Origin: Acidocella aromatica
GTDB lineage: Bacteria; Pseudomonadota; Alphaproteobacteria; Acetobacterales; Acetobacteraceae
Length of the DNA: 64,000 nucleotides
Reading direction: 5' to 3'
NCBI RefSeq assembly: GCF_014201825.1
Contig: NZ_JACHFJ010000005.1
Location: 84,966-148,965, forward strand
Shown here one piece after another: positions 41,490 through 52,004 of this stretch. The translations under genes and the position numbers were made by a program. The notes under the pieces are model-generated. The model was not told the DNA's origin. It did no database searches and worked only from the letters and a program-made list of their open reading frames with translations. Within the stretch, counting starts at the first letter, position 1; the number at the start of each line of letters is the position of its first letter.

Positions 41490-41972
41490 ATGGAAGTGGA
41501 TTTCGAGCGGGATTTGTTTTTTCTGATGCATGACGTCGCCCGGCTGACCCGTGTGGAAGCCGATAAGCGCGCGCGCGTGAACGGCATGACCAGAGCGCAA
41601 TGGGGCATGTTGCTGCGGCTCTCGCGCAAGCCGGGAATCAGCCAAAAAGAACTGGCCGACGCCATGGAGGTGGAGCCGATCACCGTGGCGCGGATGGTGG
41701 ACCGGCTGGAAGCCGCCGGGCTGGTTGAGCGCCGGGCCGATGAGCAAGACAGGCGCATCTGGCGGCTGCATCTGCGCGAGGCGGCCATGGGCATGCTCAC
41801 CGATATCCAGCAGCAGCGCGACGAATTGGCGCGCTTCATCACCGATGGCGTCACCCCCACACAGCGCGAAGCGATGGTGGCGGTGCTGCTGCGGATGAAG
41901 GCGAACCTTCTGCACGGCACGACGACAACGGCGCGGCATGAACCCGCCGGGGAGCCAGGAGAGAAAACGTAA
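41490..41972 (+). CDS. MarR family transcriptional regulator
   Basis: A 160-residue winged-helix repressor. The DNA-binding part includes MTRAQWGMLLRLSRKPGISQKELADAMEVEPITVARMVDRLEAAGLVERR, and the wing has DEQDRRIWRLHL. The operon partners are an HlyD-type adaptor and an EmrB-type exporter, so the ligand is probably a toxic organic compound or drug. The stop overlaps the emrA start (TAATG). The palindrome immediately upstream supports self-repression. Confidence 0.92.
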   Translation: MEVDFERDLFFLMHDVARLTRVEADKRARVNGMTRAQWGMLLRLSRKPGISQKELADAMEVEPITVARMVDRLEAAGLVERRADEQDRRIWRLHLREAAMGMLTDIQQQRDELARFITDGVTPTQREAMVAVLLRMKANLLHGTTTTARHEPAGEPGEKT

Positions 41973-43075
41973 TGTCACAGGCCAACCCGCTGGCGCGGGA
42001 CCAATCCGCGCCGCCGAAGCCGGGCTCGGACGCACTCGGGCGGCTGTACCAAGGCCAGATGCTGCGGCCAGCCCTGATGCTGGGCGGGGTGCTCGCGGTG
42101 CTGCTGTCATCGCTGCTGTTCTGGCTGGCGGGCGGGCGATATGTCGAGACCGACGACTCCTATGTAGATGCGGCGAAGGTCTCGCTCTCCACCGATGTCT
42201 CGGGACTGGTGGGGCAAGTCTTCGTGCATGACAACCAGCATGTGCGAGCCGGGCAGCCTTTGTTCAGCCTGGACCAGTCGAATTTCGTCATCGCGATTGC
42301 CGGGGCCAAGGCGCAGCTCGCCCAGGCGGCGCAGGACATCACCGCGACCAAGCGCGGCTATGCCGAGGCACTGGCGGAGATCACGGCGCAGCAGGTGCAG
42401 ATCGCCAAGGACCAGGCGGATCTGGCCCGCTACGCCAAGGTGCTGGGCAATGGCGGGGTGACGCGCGAGATGTACGACGACGCGCGTTTCGCCTTGCAGG
42501 CAGACCAAGCCAAGCTGACGCAGATGCAGCAGGCGGCCGGAGTGGAACTGGCCAAGTTGCAGGGCAATGTGGATATCCGCCCCGAGGATGTGCCGGAATA
42601 CCAGAACGCCCTGGCGGCGCTGAACAATGCGGAGCTGGCGCAGCAGCACAGCGTGGTGAAAGCGCCGTTCGACGGCACGGTGACGCAGGTGGAGCAGTTG
42701 CAGCCGGGCATGTTCCTGCCCGCCGGTACCGCGGCGTTCGGCATGGTCTCGGACAGCGATGTGTTCGTCACCGCCCAGCCCAAGGAGAACCAGCTCACCT
42801 GGGTGCGCCCCGGCCAGAACGTGACGGGGACGGTGGATACCTATCCCGGACAGGAGTGGAGGGGCGTGGTGGAGAGCATCTCGCCTGTCAGCGGCTCGGA
42901 GTTTTCCATCCTGCCGGCACAGAACTCCTCGGGCAACTGGGTGAAGGTGGTGCAGCGTCTGCCGGTGCGTATCCATATCGTCTCCGGCCCCGATGACATG
43001 CCGTTGCGCGCGGGAATGAGCACGGAAATCTCGATCGACACCCGGCACCACCGGCATCTGTCGGATTTGTTCTGA
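41972..43075 (+). CDS. HlyD-family efflux adaptor (EmrA-like)
   Basis: A 367-residue periplasmic adaptor. One N-terminal helix (residues about 33-50) is followed by the barrel-sandwich lipoyl half (YVETDDSYVDAAKVSLSTDVSG), a long coiled-coil hairpin, and the beta-barrel half that contains VVKAPFDGTVTQVEQLQPGMFL. It would join the inner-membrane EmrB-type pump to an outer-membrane channel. The stop overlaps the exporter start (TGATG). Confidence 0.92.
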   Translation: MSQANPLARDQSAPPKPGSDALGRLYQGQMLRPALMLGGVLAVLLSSLLFWLAGGRYVETDDSYVDAAKVSLSTDVSGLVGQVFVHDNQHVRAGQPLFSLDQSNFVIAIAGAKAQLAQAAQDITATKRGYAEALAEITAQQVQIAKDQADLARYAKVLGNGGVTREMYDDARFALQADQAKLTQMQQAAGVELAKLQGNVDIRPEDVPEYQNALAALNNAELAQQHSVVKAPFDGTVTQVEQLQPGMFLPAGTAAFGMVSDSDVFVTAQPKENQLTWVRPGQNVTGTVDTYPGQEWRGVVESISPVSGSEFSILPAQNSSGNWVKVVQRLPVRIHIVSGPDDMPLRAGMSTEISIDTRHHRHLSDLF

Positions 43076-44610
43076 TGTCCGGCGCCGCGGGGGCGGTGGA
43101 GCTTAATGTCGAACGGCGCGGGATCATCACCGTGTGCCTGATGATCGCCACGCTGATGCAGGCGCTGGATTCCACAATCGCCAATGTCGCCCTGCCCTAT
43201 ATGCAGGGCTCGCTCGCCGCCTCTTCCGACGAGATCACCTGGGTACTGACCTCCTATGTGGTGATGGCCGCGATCATGACCGGGCCGGTGGGGTGGCTCG
43301 CCACGCGGTTCGGGCGGAAGAACTTGTTCATCGCCTGCCTGGTCGGCTTCACCGTCACCTCCATGCTGTGCGGGGTGGCGGGCTCGCTGACGCAGATGGT
43401 GCTCTACCGGCTGGCGCAAGGCGCGTTCGGCGCGGCGCTCGTGCCGCTCTCGCAATCCACGATGCTGGACATCTACCCGCCGGAGAAGCGCGGTGCGGCG
43501 ATGTCGATCTGGGGCATGGGGGTGATGGTCGGGCCGATCCTGGGGCCGACGCTGGGCGGCTACCTCACCGCGCAATTCGACTGGCGCTACGTGTTCTTCG
43601 TCAACCTGCCCTTCGGCATCGCCGCCGTGCTTGGGCTGATGTTCTTTATGCCGGGTGAAAACCGGCGCGGCACGGGGCGGTTTGACTGGACAGGCTTTGC
43701 CCTGCTCTCGCTGGCGCTGGCGGCGCTGCAATACGCGCTCGACCGTGGCGAGGAATTCGACTGGCTGGATTCGGCGACCATCGTCACCTGCTTCATCGCC
43801 GCCGGGCTTGGGTTTTATCTGTTCATCGTGCACATGTTCCTGGCGCGCAACACCTTCCTCTCCCGCGCCTTGTTCGCCGACGCCAATTTCGCCGCCTCGC
43901 TCGTCACCATCTTCTCTGTGGGGCTGGTGCTGCTCGCCTCCTCGGCGCTGCTGGCGCCGTATGTGGAGAATCTGGGCGGCTACCCGGTGGCGGCGGCTGG
44001 GTTGGTGATGGCGCCGCGCGGCTTCGGCACACTGCTCGCCATGCAGGCCATGGGCAGGCTGACCAACCGGATGGACCCGCGCCATCTGATGCTCATCGGC
44101 TATGGGTTGCTCGGACTTTCGCTCTACATGCAGCAGGGTTGGACCCCAGCGGAGAGCCAGATCTACATGATCCTGACCATCACCATCCAGGGTGCCGGGA
44201 TAGGCTGCGTGTTCGTGCCGCTGCAGGTGGTGGCCTTCTACACCATGCCGGCTGAGCTGCGCACGCAGGGGGCGGCGCTGCTCAGCCTGGTGCGCAATAT
44301 CGGCAGCGCCATCGGCATCTCCCTCACCTCGGCCGTGCTGCAGCACATGACTCAGGTGGAGCACGCCGTGCTGGCCGCGCAGGTCACCCCGTTCAACCGC
44401 GCCTTGCAGGTGGGCGGCGCGGTGAGCCGCATGCTCGACCCGGCCACCCCCAAGGGCGCGGCGCTGCTGGACCTGCTGGTGAACACCCAGGCGCAGATCA
44501 TCGCCTATATCGACGACAGCCGCTTCATGCTGCTCGCCACCATTCCCGCGATGGCCTGCCTGCTGCTGATGCGCAAGCCGCAACCCACGAAGACATCAGC
44601 CGCCACATGA
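43075..44610 (+). CDS. DHA2 family MFS multidrug exporter (EmrB-like)
   Basis: A 511-residue proton-driven exporter with 14 helices. Motif A is GWLATRFGRKNLF, the DHA2 motif C is GPILGPTLGGYL, and the N-terminal helix carries QALDSTIANVALPYMQGSL. Together with the MarR and HlyD genes it forms a regulated drug efflux operon. The stop lies just before a large glycosyltransferase gene. Confidence 0.93.
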   Translation: MSGAAGAVELNVERRGIITVCLMIATLMQALDSTIANVALPYMQGSLAASSDEITWVLTSYVVMAAIMTGPVGWLATRFGRKNLFIACLVGFTVTSMLCGVAGSLTQMVLYRLAQGAFGAALVPLSQSTMLDIYPPEKRGAAMSIWGMGVMVGPILGPTLGGYLTAQFDWRYVFFVNLPFGIAAVLGLMFFMPGENRRGTGRFDWTGFALLSLALAALQYALDRGEEFDWLDSATIVTCFIAAGLGFYLFIVHMFLARNTFLSRALFADANFAASLVTIFSVGLVLLASSALLAPYVENLGGYPVAAAGLVMAPRGFGTLLAMQAMGRLTNRMDPRHLMLIGYGLLGLSLYMQQGWTPAESQIYMILTITIQGAGIGCVFVPLQVVAFYTMPAELRTQGAALLSLVRNIGSAIGISLTSAVLQHMTQVEHAVLAAQVTPFNRALQVGGAVSRMLDPATPKGAALLDLLVNTQAQIIAYIDDSRFMLLATIPAMACLLLMRKPQPTKTSAAT

Positions 44611-44648
44611 AGCCGCCCAGGGCGTGACAAATACACCATCGCACGGGC

Positions 44649-47600
44649 ATGATGCACGCGGAGGGCTTTGATTTGACGGCGAATCTGAAAGCGGAAGTGG
44701 AGATCATCCGGCGCAGCGGGTTGTTTTTCTCCTCTTGGTATCTGGCGCAGCATCCTGGCATTGCCGCCGGAAATGACGGTGTGGAACATTTCTGCACCGA
44801 GGGCTGGCCCAATGGCGCGCGGCCCAACCCGTATTTCGAGCCCGCATGGTATCTGGCGCGCTACCCGGATGTCGCCGCCGCAGGGTTTAATCCACTGCTG
44901 CATTATATCGTCGCGGGAGAGGTGGAGGGGCGCGATCCGTCACCGCTGTTCCACGCCGCCTGGTACCGCGAGACCTACCATCTGGGGCCGAAGGACGCCT
45001 GCCTGCGCCACTATCTGGAGCGCCGCCGCACCGGGCAGGTGAACCCCGTGCCGGTGTTCGACGCCGCCTGGTACCTGGAAAACAACCCCGATGTAGCCGA
45101 GGGCGGCGCGGATCCGTTCGAGCATTTCCTGGTTTTCGGCGTGGCCGAGGGGCGCAACCCGGCACCGGATTTCGACCTTAAATTCTACGTCAACCGCTAC
45201 GGCGCCATGCTGAACGGGGAGAACCCCCTGCTGCATTACCTGGCGCACCGCGCGAGCGGGGTGTTCCTGCCTCAGCGCCCGGAGCAGGAAGGGTTGGTGC
45301 CCGCCGCCGTGCGCCGCGCCACCCGCCCCGCCTCGTTCTTCGAGGAATTCCAGCCCGCCCCGGCGCATGCCAAACGCAAGGCGAAGCTGCTGGCCTATTA
45401 CCTGCCGCAATTCCACCACGTGCCGGAGAACGACGCATGGTGGGGCAAGGGCTTTACCGACTGGACAAATCTGGGCCGGGCGCTGCCGCGCTTTATCGGC
45501 CATGTGCAGCCGCGCATCCCGCGCGATCTCGGGCATTACTCGCTGGACGACCCAAATACGCTGAAGCGCCAGATCGAGATGGCCAAGGGCGCGGGGCTGC
45601 AAGGCTTCGTGTTCTATACCTACTGGTTCAACCGGCACCGCCTGCTGGAAAAACCGCTGGAACAGTTTCTGTCTGACAAATCCTTGGACTTTTCCTTCTG
45701 CGCGATGTGGGCGAACGAAAATTGGACGCGGCGCTGGGACGGGTTGGAGCGCGAGGTGTTGATCGCGCAGGAATACCTCGAAGAAGACGACCCGGCGCTG
45801 ATCGCGCATTTCGCGCGGTTGTTCGAGGACCCGCGTTATATCCGCATCGATGGCCGTCCACTGCTGATGATTTATCGCGTCACGCTGATCCCTGACGCGA
45901 CGGCGCGCATCGCCAAATGGCGGCGCATGTTCAGCGAACTCCACGGTGAGAAGCCAATCATCATCATGGCGCAGAGCTTGGGCGATTATGACCCACAACC
46001 CTACGGGCTGGATGGCGCGGTGGAATTCCCGCCGCATAAGCTGAGCCAGGAGACGCGGCGGATCAACGATACGCTAGAACTGCTGGACCCGGATTTCGGC
46101 GCCACGGTGCATGACTATGAGGATATCGCGGCGACATCTCTGAAACTGCCGGTACCGGATTATCCGTTGATCAAAGCCATCGTACCGGGCTGGGACAACG
46201 ACCCGCGCCGCGAGGGCAAGGGGCTGGCGCTGCACAATGCCACGCCTGCGCTGTATCAGGATTGGCTTGAAAAACTCATAGACTATACCGCGGATCATCC
46301 GTTTTACGGCGAGCGGGTGATCTGCGTGAACGCCTGGAATGAATGGGCCGAGGGCGCATTTCTGGAGCCGGATGTTCATGCGGGTGCGGCTTTCCTCAAC
46401 GCCACCGTGCGCGCCATTTGCGAGCGGGATGTGGCGGAATTCTCGAACGGCATCTTGCTCGTGGGGCATGACGCGCAGGCACATGGCGCGCAATTGCTAC
46501 TGCTCAACATCGCGCGCAAGCTCAAGCGGCAATGGGGCGTCAAGGTGCATCTGCTGCTGCTGGGTGTCGGCCCGCTGCTGGGCAAGTATTACGATACCGC
46601 CGAGGTCAGTGTCGCCTACGACAAGACGATCATCGGCAATCTGCTCGATAAATACAAAGAAATGGGCATACGCAGCGCCATCGTGAACTCCGCCGCCTCG
46701 GCGCGGGTGGTTCCGTGGCTGGAGGCACGCGGCATCAGCGCGACGCTGCTGGTGCACGAAATGCCGCAATTGCTGAAGGAGTATAACCTCGAGATCCAGG
46801 CGCGGCTTGGTGCGGGGGCTGCGAGCCATCTTGTGTTTTCCTCAAGCTATTTGCGGGAGAAATTCTCGGCTGCGGTGGAGCTGAAGCGCGCGGATGCAGT
46901 GGTGCTGCCGCAGGGTAATTACCAGGAGATGCGCTTCGATGCTCAGGCGCGCGCGCGCATCCGCCGCGAGCTGGGTATCGGTGACGAACAGTTCCTCGTG
47001 TTGGGCGCGGGGTTCGCGCATATCCGCAAGGGTTTCGATCTCTTTCTGCAAATGGCACGGAATTTTTCCAAGCGCCGGGGCGATGTTCATTTCGTCTGGG
47101 TGGGGGATATCGAGTTCATGCTGCGCACCTATCTCGCCCCCGAGATGGAGCGCGTGCGTGAAAGCGGCTGCTTCACCCATATCCCCTATACCGAACGCGT
47201 GGCCGAGTACTTCTCCGCCGCCGATGTGCTGGCGCTGACCTCGCGCGAGGACCCGCTGCCGACCGTGGTGATGGAGGCGATGGCCTGCGGCGTGCCCTGC
47301 GTGGCGTTCGACGAAAGCGGCGGCATCCCCGAGCTGCTGCGCCGCGAGAAGGCCGGGCGCGTGGCCCGCGCCGCCGACGCGGATGACTTCCTGGCCGAGC
47401 TGACCAGCCTGCTCGACCATGAGAAGCTCGCCGCACTGCGCCCGCGCCTTTCGGCCATGGCGGCGAAAAAATTCGAGTTCGGCGCCTATGTGGAGGAACT
47501 GCTGCGCCTAGCCACCCCGGCGCTGAAGACCGTGAGCGTGGCGGTACTGAACTATAACTACGCGCGCTATTTGCCTGAACGGCTGGCCACCGTATTCGCA

Positions 47601-48407
47601 CAGACCTATCCGGTGCAGGAGGTGCTGCTGCTGGATGATGCCTCCAGCGACGACTCGCTGGCCGTGGCCGCGGAGATGGCCGAGGCGGCGGGACGGGAGT
47701 TGCGCGTGCTGGCGAACCAGAAGAACAGCGGGGTGTTCGCGCAATGGCGGCGCGCGGCCGAGGCGGCTTCGGGCGAGTATGTCTGGCTGTGCGAGGCAGA
47801 TGACGCGGCGGATCCGCGCTTCCTCTCACGGCTGATAGAGGCGATGTCCGGCGCCGGGGCACCGCTGCTGGGCTTTACCGACAGCCGAGCCATCGACGAG
47901 GCTGGCAAGGAAGTGATGCCGGATTACCAGTCCTATTACTTCTCCTGCGGGGTGCGGGAGCTGGTGGTTTCGGGCATCTGGGCCGGCCGGGAGTTCGCGG
48001 CGCGGATGCTGAGCGTGCGCAATCTCATCCCGAACGTGAGTGCCGTGCTGTGGCGGCGCGAGGCGCTGCTAAAGGCTCTGGAAACAGTGCCCGACCTTGG
48101 CGAATGGAAACTCGCCGGGGATTGGCGGCTGTATCTGGCCCTGCTGGCTGGGCAAGGAGGAGAACTGGTGTATGTTGCCGAGCCGCTGAACACGCACCGG
48201 CGCCATGCCGGAGGCGTGACCCAGTCTCTGGACGCCGAAGCGCATCTGGCAGAGATCCGGCGCATGCATGAGCTGGCCGCCAAGACGCTCAAGCTGCCCA
48301 AATCCACCCGGACTGCACAGGCCGAGGATCTGGGCCGGCTGAAGGCCCAATTCGCTCGTGCAGCAAAAAAGCCCGCCAAACCGATTGCCAGGCGGCGCAA
48401 GGTTTGA
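44649..48407 (+). CDS. multidomain glycosyltransferase: repeats, GH99-like (WbsX), GT4 and GT2 domains
   Basis: A 1252-residue cytoplasmic protein in four parts. Residues 28-205 hold about four repeats of a W-Y-L...P-D-V-A...N-P-L-x-H-Y pattern. Residues 246-590 form a WbsX/GH99-like domain (AYYLPQFHHVPENDAWWGKGF, NAWNEWAEGAFLEPD). Residues 600-955 are a GT4 glycosyltransferase (SSYLREKF, TSREDPLPTVVMEAMACGVP). Residues 957-1215 are a GT2 domain (VAVLNYNYARYLPERL, LDDASSDDS). It directly precedes the dTDP-rhamnose genes, so it likely builds a rhamnose-containing surface glycan. Two adjacent ATGs make the start slightly uncertain. Confidence 0.85.
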   Translation: MMHAEGFDLTANLKAEVEIIRRSGLFFSSWYLAQHPGIAAGNDGVEHFCTEGWPNGARPNPYFEPAWYLARYPDVAAAGFNPLLHYIVAGEVEGRDPSPLFHAAWYRETYHLGPKDACLRHYLERRRTGQVNPVPVFDAAWYLENNPDVAEGGADPFEHFLVFGVAEGRNPAPDFDLKFYVNRYGAMLNGENPLLHYLAHRASGVFLPQRPEQEGLVPAAVRRATRPASFFEEFQPAPAHAKRKAKLLAYYLPQFHHVPENDAWWGKGFTDWTNLGRALPRFIGHVQPRIPRDLGHYSLDDPNTLKRQIEMAKGAGLQGFVFYTYWFNRHRLLEKPLEQFLSDKSLDFSFCAMWANENWTRRWDGLEREVLIAQEYLEEDDPALIAHFARLFEDPRYIRIDGRPLLMIYRVTLIPDATARIAKWRRMFSELHGEKPIIIMAQSLGDYDPQPYGLDGAVEFPPHKLSQETRRINDTLELLDPDFGATVHDYEDIAATSLKLPVPDYPLIKAIVPGWDNDPRREGKGLALHNATPALYQDWLEKLIDYTADHPFYGERVICVNAWNEWAEGAFLEPDVHAGAAFLNATVRAICERDVAEFSNGILLVGHDAQAHGAQLLLLNIARKLKRQWGVKVHLLLLGVGPLLGKYYDTAEVSVAYDKTIIGNLLDKYKEMGIRSAIVNSAASARVVPWLEARGISATLLVHEMPQLLKEYNLEIQARLGAGAASHLVFSSSYLREKFSAAVELKRADAVVLPQGNYQEMRFDAQARARIRRELGIGDEQFLVLGAGFAHIRKGFDLFLQMARNFSKRRGDVHFVWVGDIEFMLRTYLAPEMERVRESGCFTHIPYTERVAEYFSAADVLALTSREDPLPTVVMEAMACGVPCVAFDESGGIPELLRREKAGRVARAADADDFLAELTSLLDHEKLAALRPRLSAMAAKKFEFGAYVEELLRLATPALKTVSVAVLNYNYARYLPERLATVFAQTYPVQEVLLLDDASSDDSLAVAAEMAEAAGRELRVLANQKNSGVFAQWRRAAEAASGEYVWLCEADDAADPRFLSRLIEAMSGAGAPLLGFTDSRAIDEAGKEVMPDYQSYYFSCGVRELVVSGIWAGREFAARMLSVRNLIPNVSAVLWRREALLKALETVPDLGEWKLAGDWRLYLALLAGQGGELVYVAEPLNTHRRHAGGVTQSLDAEAHLAEIRRMHELAAKTLKLPKSTRTAQAEDLGRLKAQFARAAKKPAKPIARRRKV

Positions 48408-48452
48408 TTGAAAAGGCATGGCTAAATGTCTCTCTTTCCTTGGAATGCATGC

Positions 48453-49508
48453 ATGAAAATTCTTCTCACCGGCGGCTGCGGGTTCATTGGTTCGGCGGTG
48501 GTGAGGCGGGCGATCCGGCTGGAGGGGCATCAGGTCGTGAATATCGACAAGATGACCTATGCCGCCTCGGAGGATGCGCTGGAGGATGCGCGCCACCACC
48601 CCAACCATGTGCTTCTGAGGCAGGATATCTGCGACCTCGCCGCCATCCGCGCCGCCTTTGCGGAACACCAGCCGGATGCGGTGATGCATCTGGCCGCCGA
48701 GAGCCATGTGGACCGCTCCATCGACGGCCCCGCCGCCTTCGTGCAGACCAATGTCACCGGCACCTTCTCCATGCTGGAGGCGGCGCGTGAATATTTCGCG
48801 ACGCTGAGCGGGGAGAAGCGCGAGCGGTTCCGCTTCCACCACATCTCCACCGACGAGGTGTTCGGCGCGCTGGAGGATAACGATCCCCCCTTCAACGAGC
48901 ACACACCCTATGATCCGCGCAGCCCGTATTCGGCCTCCAAGGCGGCATCGGACCATCTGGCGCGGGCCTGGATGCATACCTATGGGCTGCCCGTAATTGT
49001 TTCCAATACCACCAACAATTACGGCAAATGGCAGTTCCCGGAGAAGCTGATCCCGCTGGTGACGCTGAACGCCATCGAGGAGAAGCCCCTGCCCGTGTAC
49101 GGCGCCGGGCTGAACACGCGCGACTGGCTGTTCGTGGATGACCATGCCGAGGCGCTGTTGAAAGTGGTGACACAAGGCGTGCCGGGCGAGACTTATTGCA
49201 TCGGCGCGCGCCAGCCGCGGAAGAATATCGACGTGGTGAAGGCGATCTGCGCCGTGCTGGACGAGAAGCTGCCCAGCCCGAACGGCAGCCGCGAGCGTCT
49301 GATCACCTACGTGACGGACCGGCCCGGCCATGACAACCGCTACGAGATCGACCCAGGCTCGGCGGAGGCGGCCCTGAGCTGGACGGCTGCGCATGATTTC
49401 GAGCGCGGGCTGCGCGCCACCATCGACTGGTACCTGGCCAACACCGAATGGTGGCAGGGGATCAGGGCGAAGACATATGCTGGGCAGCGGCTGGGAGCGG
49501 CGGCATGA
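48453..49508 (+). CDS. rfbB: dTDP-glucose 4,6-dehydratase
   Basis: A 351-residue extended SDR enzyme, second step of dTDP-L-rhamnose synthesis. NAD-binding [12 protein letters not shown], the catalytic YSASKAASD (Tyr-x-x-x-Lys), STDEVFG and [14 protein letters not shown] are all present. The ATG at 48453 is chosen over an upstream ATG at 48426 because family homology begins [11 protein letters not shown]. It is followed by rfbA with an ATGA overlap. Confidence 0.95.
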   Translation: MKILLTGGCGFIGSAVVRRAIRLEGHQVVNIDKMTYAASEDALEDARHHPNHVLLRQDICDLAAIRAAFAEHQPDAVMHLAAESHVDRSIDGPAAFVQTNVTGTFSMLEAAREYFATLSGEKRERFRFHHISTDEVFGALEDNDPPFNEHTPYDPRSPYSASKAASDHLARAWMHTYGLPVIVSNTTNNYGKWQFPEKLIPLVTLNAIEEKPLPVYGAGLNTRDWLFVDDHAEALLKVVTQGVPGETYCIGARQPRKNIDVVKAICAVLDEKLPSPNGSRERLITYVTDRPGHDNRYEIDPGSAEAALSWTAAHDFERGLRATIDWYLANTEWWQGIRAKTYAGQRLGAAA

Positions 49509-50386
49509 TCACCAAGGGCATTATTCTCGCGGGCGGCTCGGGCACGCGGCTGCACCCCATCACCCAGGCCAGCTCCAAGCAGCTGCTGCCGGTGTATGAC
49601 AAGCCGATGATCTATTACCCGCTCTGCACCTTGCTGCTGGCGGGGATCAAGGAGGTGCTGATCATCTCCACCCCCACCGACCTGCCGCAATTCCAGCGTC
49701 TGTTCCACGATGGTTCGCATCTGGGCATCCGCATCTCCTATGCCGAGCAGCCAAGCCCGGACGGGCTGGCGCAGGCGTTTCTCATCGGCGAGGAGTGGAT
49801 CGGCGGCGAGGCCTGCGCCCTGGCGCTGGGCGATAACCTCATCCATGGCGATCACCTCTCCACCCTGCTGCGCGCCGCAGGGGCGAGACCCGAGGGCGCG
49901 ACCGTGTTCGCCTATCAGGTGCGCGACCCGGAGCGTTACGGCGTGGTCAGCTTCGATGCCGATGGCAAGGCGCTGGACATCGTGGAAAAACCCGCCAAGC
50001 CTGCCTCCAACTGGGCGGTCACGGGGCTGTATTTCTACGACAACCGCGTGGTGGAGCTGGCGAAGACGATCAAGCCCTCCCCCCGTGGCGAGCTGGAGAT
50101 CACCGATCTCAACAACCTATATCTGCAGGAGGGCACGCTGAAGGTGGAGCGGCTCGGGCGCGGCACCGCGTGGCTCGATGCCGGTACGCCGGATTCCCTG
50201 CTGCAAGCCGCCACCTTCGTGCAGACCATACAGAGCCGCCAGGGCAACCTCGTCGGCTGCCCGGAGGAGGTGGCGTTCCGCATGGGGTTCATCGACAAGG
50301 ACCAGCTCAAATCCCGCGCCGCGCTCATCGGCAAGACCGAGCTGGGACGAATTCTCAACGATATTGCCGAAGGGGCGCACCACTGA
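49505..50386 (+). CDS. rfbA: glucose-1-phosphate thymidylyltransferase
   Basis: A 293-residue enzyme that makes dTDP-glucose. The nucleotide-binding [20 protein letters not shown] is followed by [12 protein letters not shown] and the GDNLIHGD metal-binding region. First step of the rhamnose pathway, translationally coupled to rfbB and to rfbC (TGATG). Confidence 0.96.
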   Translation: MITKGIILAGGSGTRLHPITQASSKQLLPVYDKPMIYYPLCTLLLAGIKEVLIISTPTDLPQFQRLFHDGSHLGIRISYAEQPSPDGLAQAFLIGEEWIGGEACALALGDNLIHGDHLSTLLRAAGARPEGATVFAYQVRDPERYGVVSFDADGKALDIVEKPAKPASNWAVTGLYFYDNRVVELAKTIKPSPRGELEITDLNNLYLQEGTLKVERLGRGTAWLDAGTPDSLLQAATFVQTIQSRQGNLVGCPEEVAFRMGFIDKDQLKSRAALIGKTELGRILNDIAEGAHH

Positions 50387-50946
50387 TGAAGATCGAGTCT
50401 CTCGCCATCCCCGAGGTGAAGCTGATCATCCCCCCCAAATTCGGCGATGCGCGGGGATTCTTCTCCGAGACCTGGAGTGCTTCCAAGCTGAAGGCCCAGG
50501 GCTTTGATGAGACGTTCGTGCAGGACAACCAGAGCTTCTCCGCCGCCAAAGGCACCATTCGCGGGCTGCATTGCCAGGTGGCACCCAGCGTGCAGGGCAA
50601 GCTGGTGCGGGTGATCCGTGGCGCGATCTGGGATGTGGCGGTGGATATCCGCAAGGGCTCGCCGACCTATGGCAAATGGGTGGCGGCGGAGCTTTCGGCG
50701 GAGAACTGGGCGCAGCTCTGGATCCCCGGCGGGTTCCTGCACGGGTTCTGCACCATCGCGCCGGATACCGAGGTGATCTACAAGGTCACCGCCGATTACG
50801 ACAAAGCCGCCGAGCGTGCGGTTATCTGGAACGACCCGGATCTGGCCCTGCCCTGGCCCGTGGCCCCGGGCGAGGAACTGCTCTCGGACAAGGACAAGAT
50901 CGCCCCGCGCCTCGCGACGTGCGAGAGCTGGTTCACCTATCCATGA
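50386..50946 (+). CDS. rfbC: dTDP-4-dehydrorhamnose 3,5-epimerase
   Basis: A 186-residue cupin-fold epimerase. It begins [14 protein letters not shown] and has FGDARGFFSETW, the catalytic His in IRGLHCQ, and the WIPGGFLHGF loop. Third step of dTDP-L-rhamnose synthesis. Overlaps both neighbours. Confidence 0.95.
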   Translation: MKIESLAIPEVKLIIPPKFGDARGFFSETWSASKLKAQGFDETFVQDNQSFSAAKGTIRGLHCQVAPSVQGKLVRVIRGAIWDVAVDIRKGSPTYGKWVAAELSAENWAQLWIPGGFLHGFCTIAPDTEVIYKVTADYDKAAERAVIWNDPDLALPWPVAPGEELLSDKDKIAPRLATCESWFTYP

Positions 50947-51833
50947 TCCTGATCACCGGAGCCTCCGGCCAGCTGGGCGATGCGCTGGTAAAACTGTGCC
51001 GCGAACGCGGGATTGAGTTCACCGCCGTGGCGCGGCCAGAGTTCGATTTCGAGAAGCCGGAGAGCATCTCGGCCTGTTTTGCCGCCGCGAAGCCGGATCT
51101 GGTGATCAACGCCGCCGCCTATACGGCAGTGGACAAGGCTGAGGCCGACCAGGAGGCCGCAAAGGCGGGCAACCATACCGGCCCGCTGGCCCTGGCGCAG
51201 CTCTGCGCAGCGGCGGATGTGCCGTTCATCCATGTCTCCACCGATTATGTGTTCGATGGCGATAAGGGTGCGCCCTATGTGGAGACCGACCCGACTGGCC
51301 CGACCGGCGTGTATGGCGCGACCAAGCGGGATGGCGAAGAGGCGATCCTGGCCACCAATGCCAAGGCGGTGATTCTGCGCACCGCCTGGGTGTATTCGGC
51401 ACATGGAAAGAACTTCGCCCGCACCATGCTGAATGCCGGGCGCAAGATGCCGCTGCTGCGCGTGGTGGCGGACCAGCGCGGCACACCCACCGCCGCGCCC
51501 GATCTCGCCGCCGCGATTTTGGCGATCGCGGCGAAAATCCGGGCCACGGGCTGGCAACCCGAGTACCGGGGCATCTTCCACGCCACCGGGGCTGGAGAGA
51601 CCACGTGGCACGGCTTTGCCTGCGCCATCTTCGCCGAAGCCGCCAAGCACGGCTACAAGGCGCCGGAGGTACAGGCCATCGCCACCGCCGACTGGCCAAC
51701 CCCAACCCGCCGTCCGCCAGACTCCCGGCTGGACTGCGCCAAGCTGACGCAAGTCTTCGGCGTGAGCCTGCCGGATTGGCAAGTAACACTGCCAGGAATT
51801 ATAGACACTCTGTTAGTTTTAGACGCATCTTGA
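50943..51833 (+). CDS. rfbD: dTDP-4-dehydrorhamnose reductase
   Basis: A 296-residue SDR enzyme, final step to dTDP-L-rhamnose. It has MILITGASGQLGDAL, INAAAYTAVDKAE, STDYVFDGDKGAPY and the catalytic YGATKRDGE. The true start at 50943 overlaps the rfbC stop. Order rfbB-A-C-D with four-base overlaps forms one transcription unit. Confidence 0.95.
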   Translation: MILITGASGQLGDALVKLCRERGIEFTAVARPEFDFEKPESISACFAAAKPDLVINAAAYTAVDKAEADQEAAKAGNHTGPLALAQLCAAADVPFIHVSTDYVFDGDKGAPYVETDPTGPTGVYGATKRDGEEAILATNAKAVILRTAWVYSAHGKNFARTMLNAGRKMPLLRVVADQRGTPTAAPDLAAAILAIAAKIRATGWQPEYRGIFHATGAGETTWHGFACAIFAEAAKHGYKAPEVQAIATADWPTPTRRPPDSRLDCAKLTQVFGVSLPDWQVTLPGIIDTLLVLDAS

Positions 51834-52004
51834 GACGAACCGAATTAATTTTTTGCGCTCCGCAGCATAAATCTCCGGGTTTCCGTTGCGCCGCTCCAAG
51901 TGGCACCTGTATAACAAAAATGAGTACATTCATGATTTGAGGCATTGGGCAGCTATGGTCACGGCTGGTTGGCGTACGTCCAATAACGACTGGACGGTTT
52001 AGCT

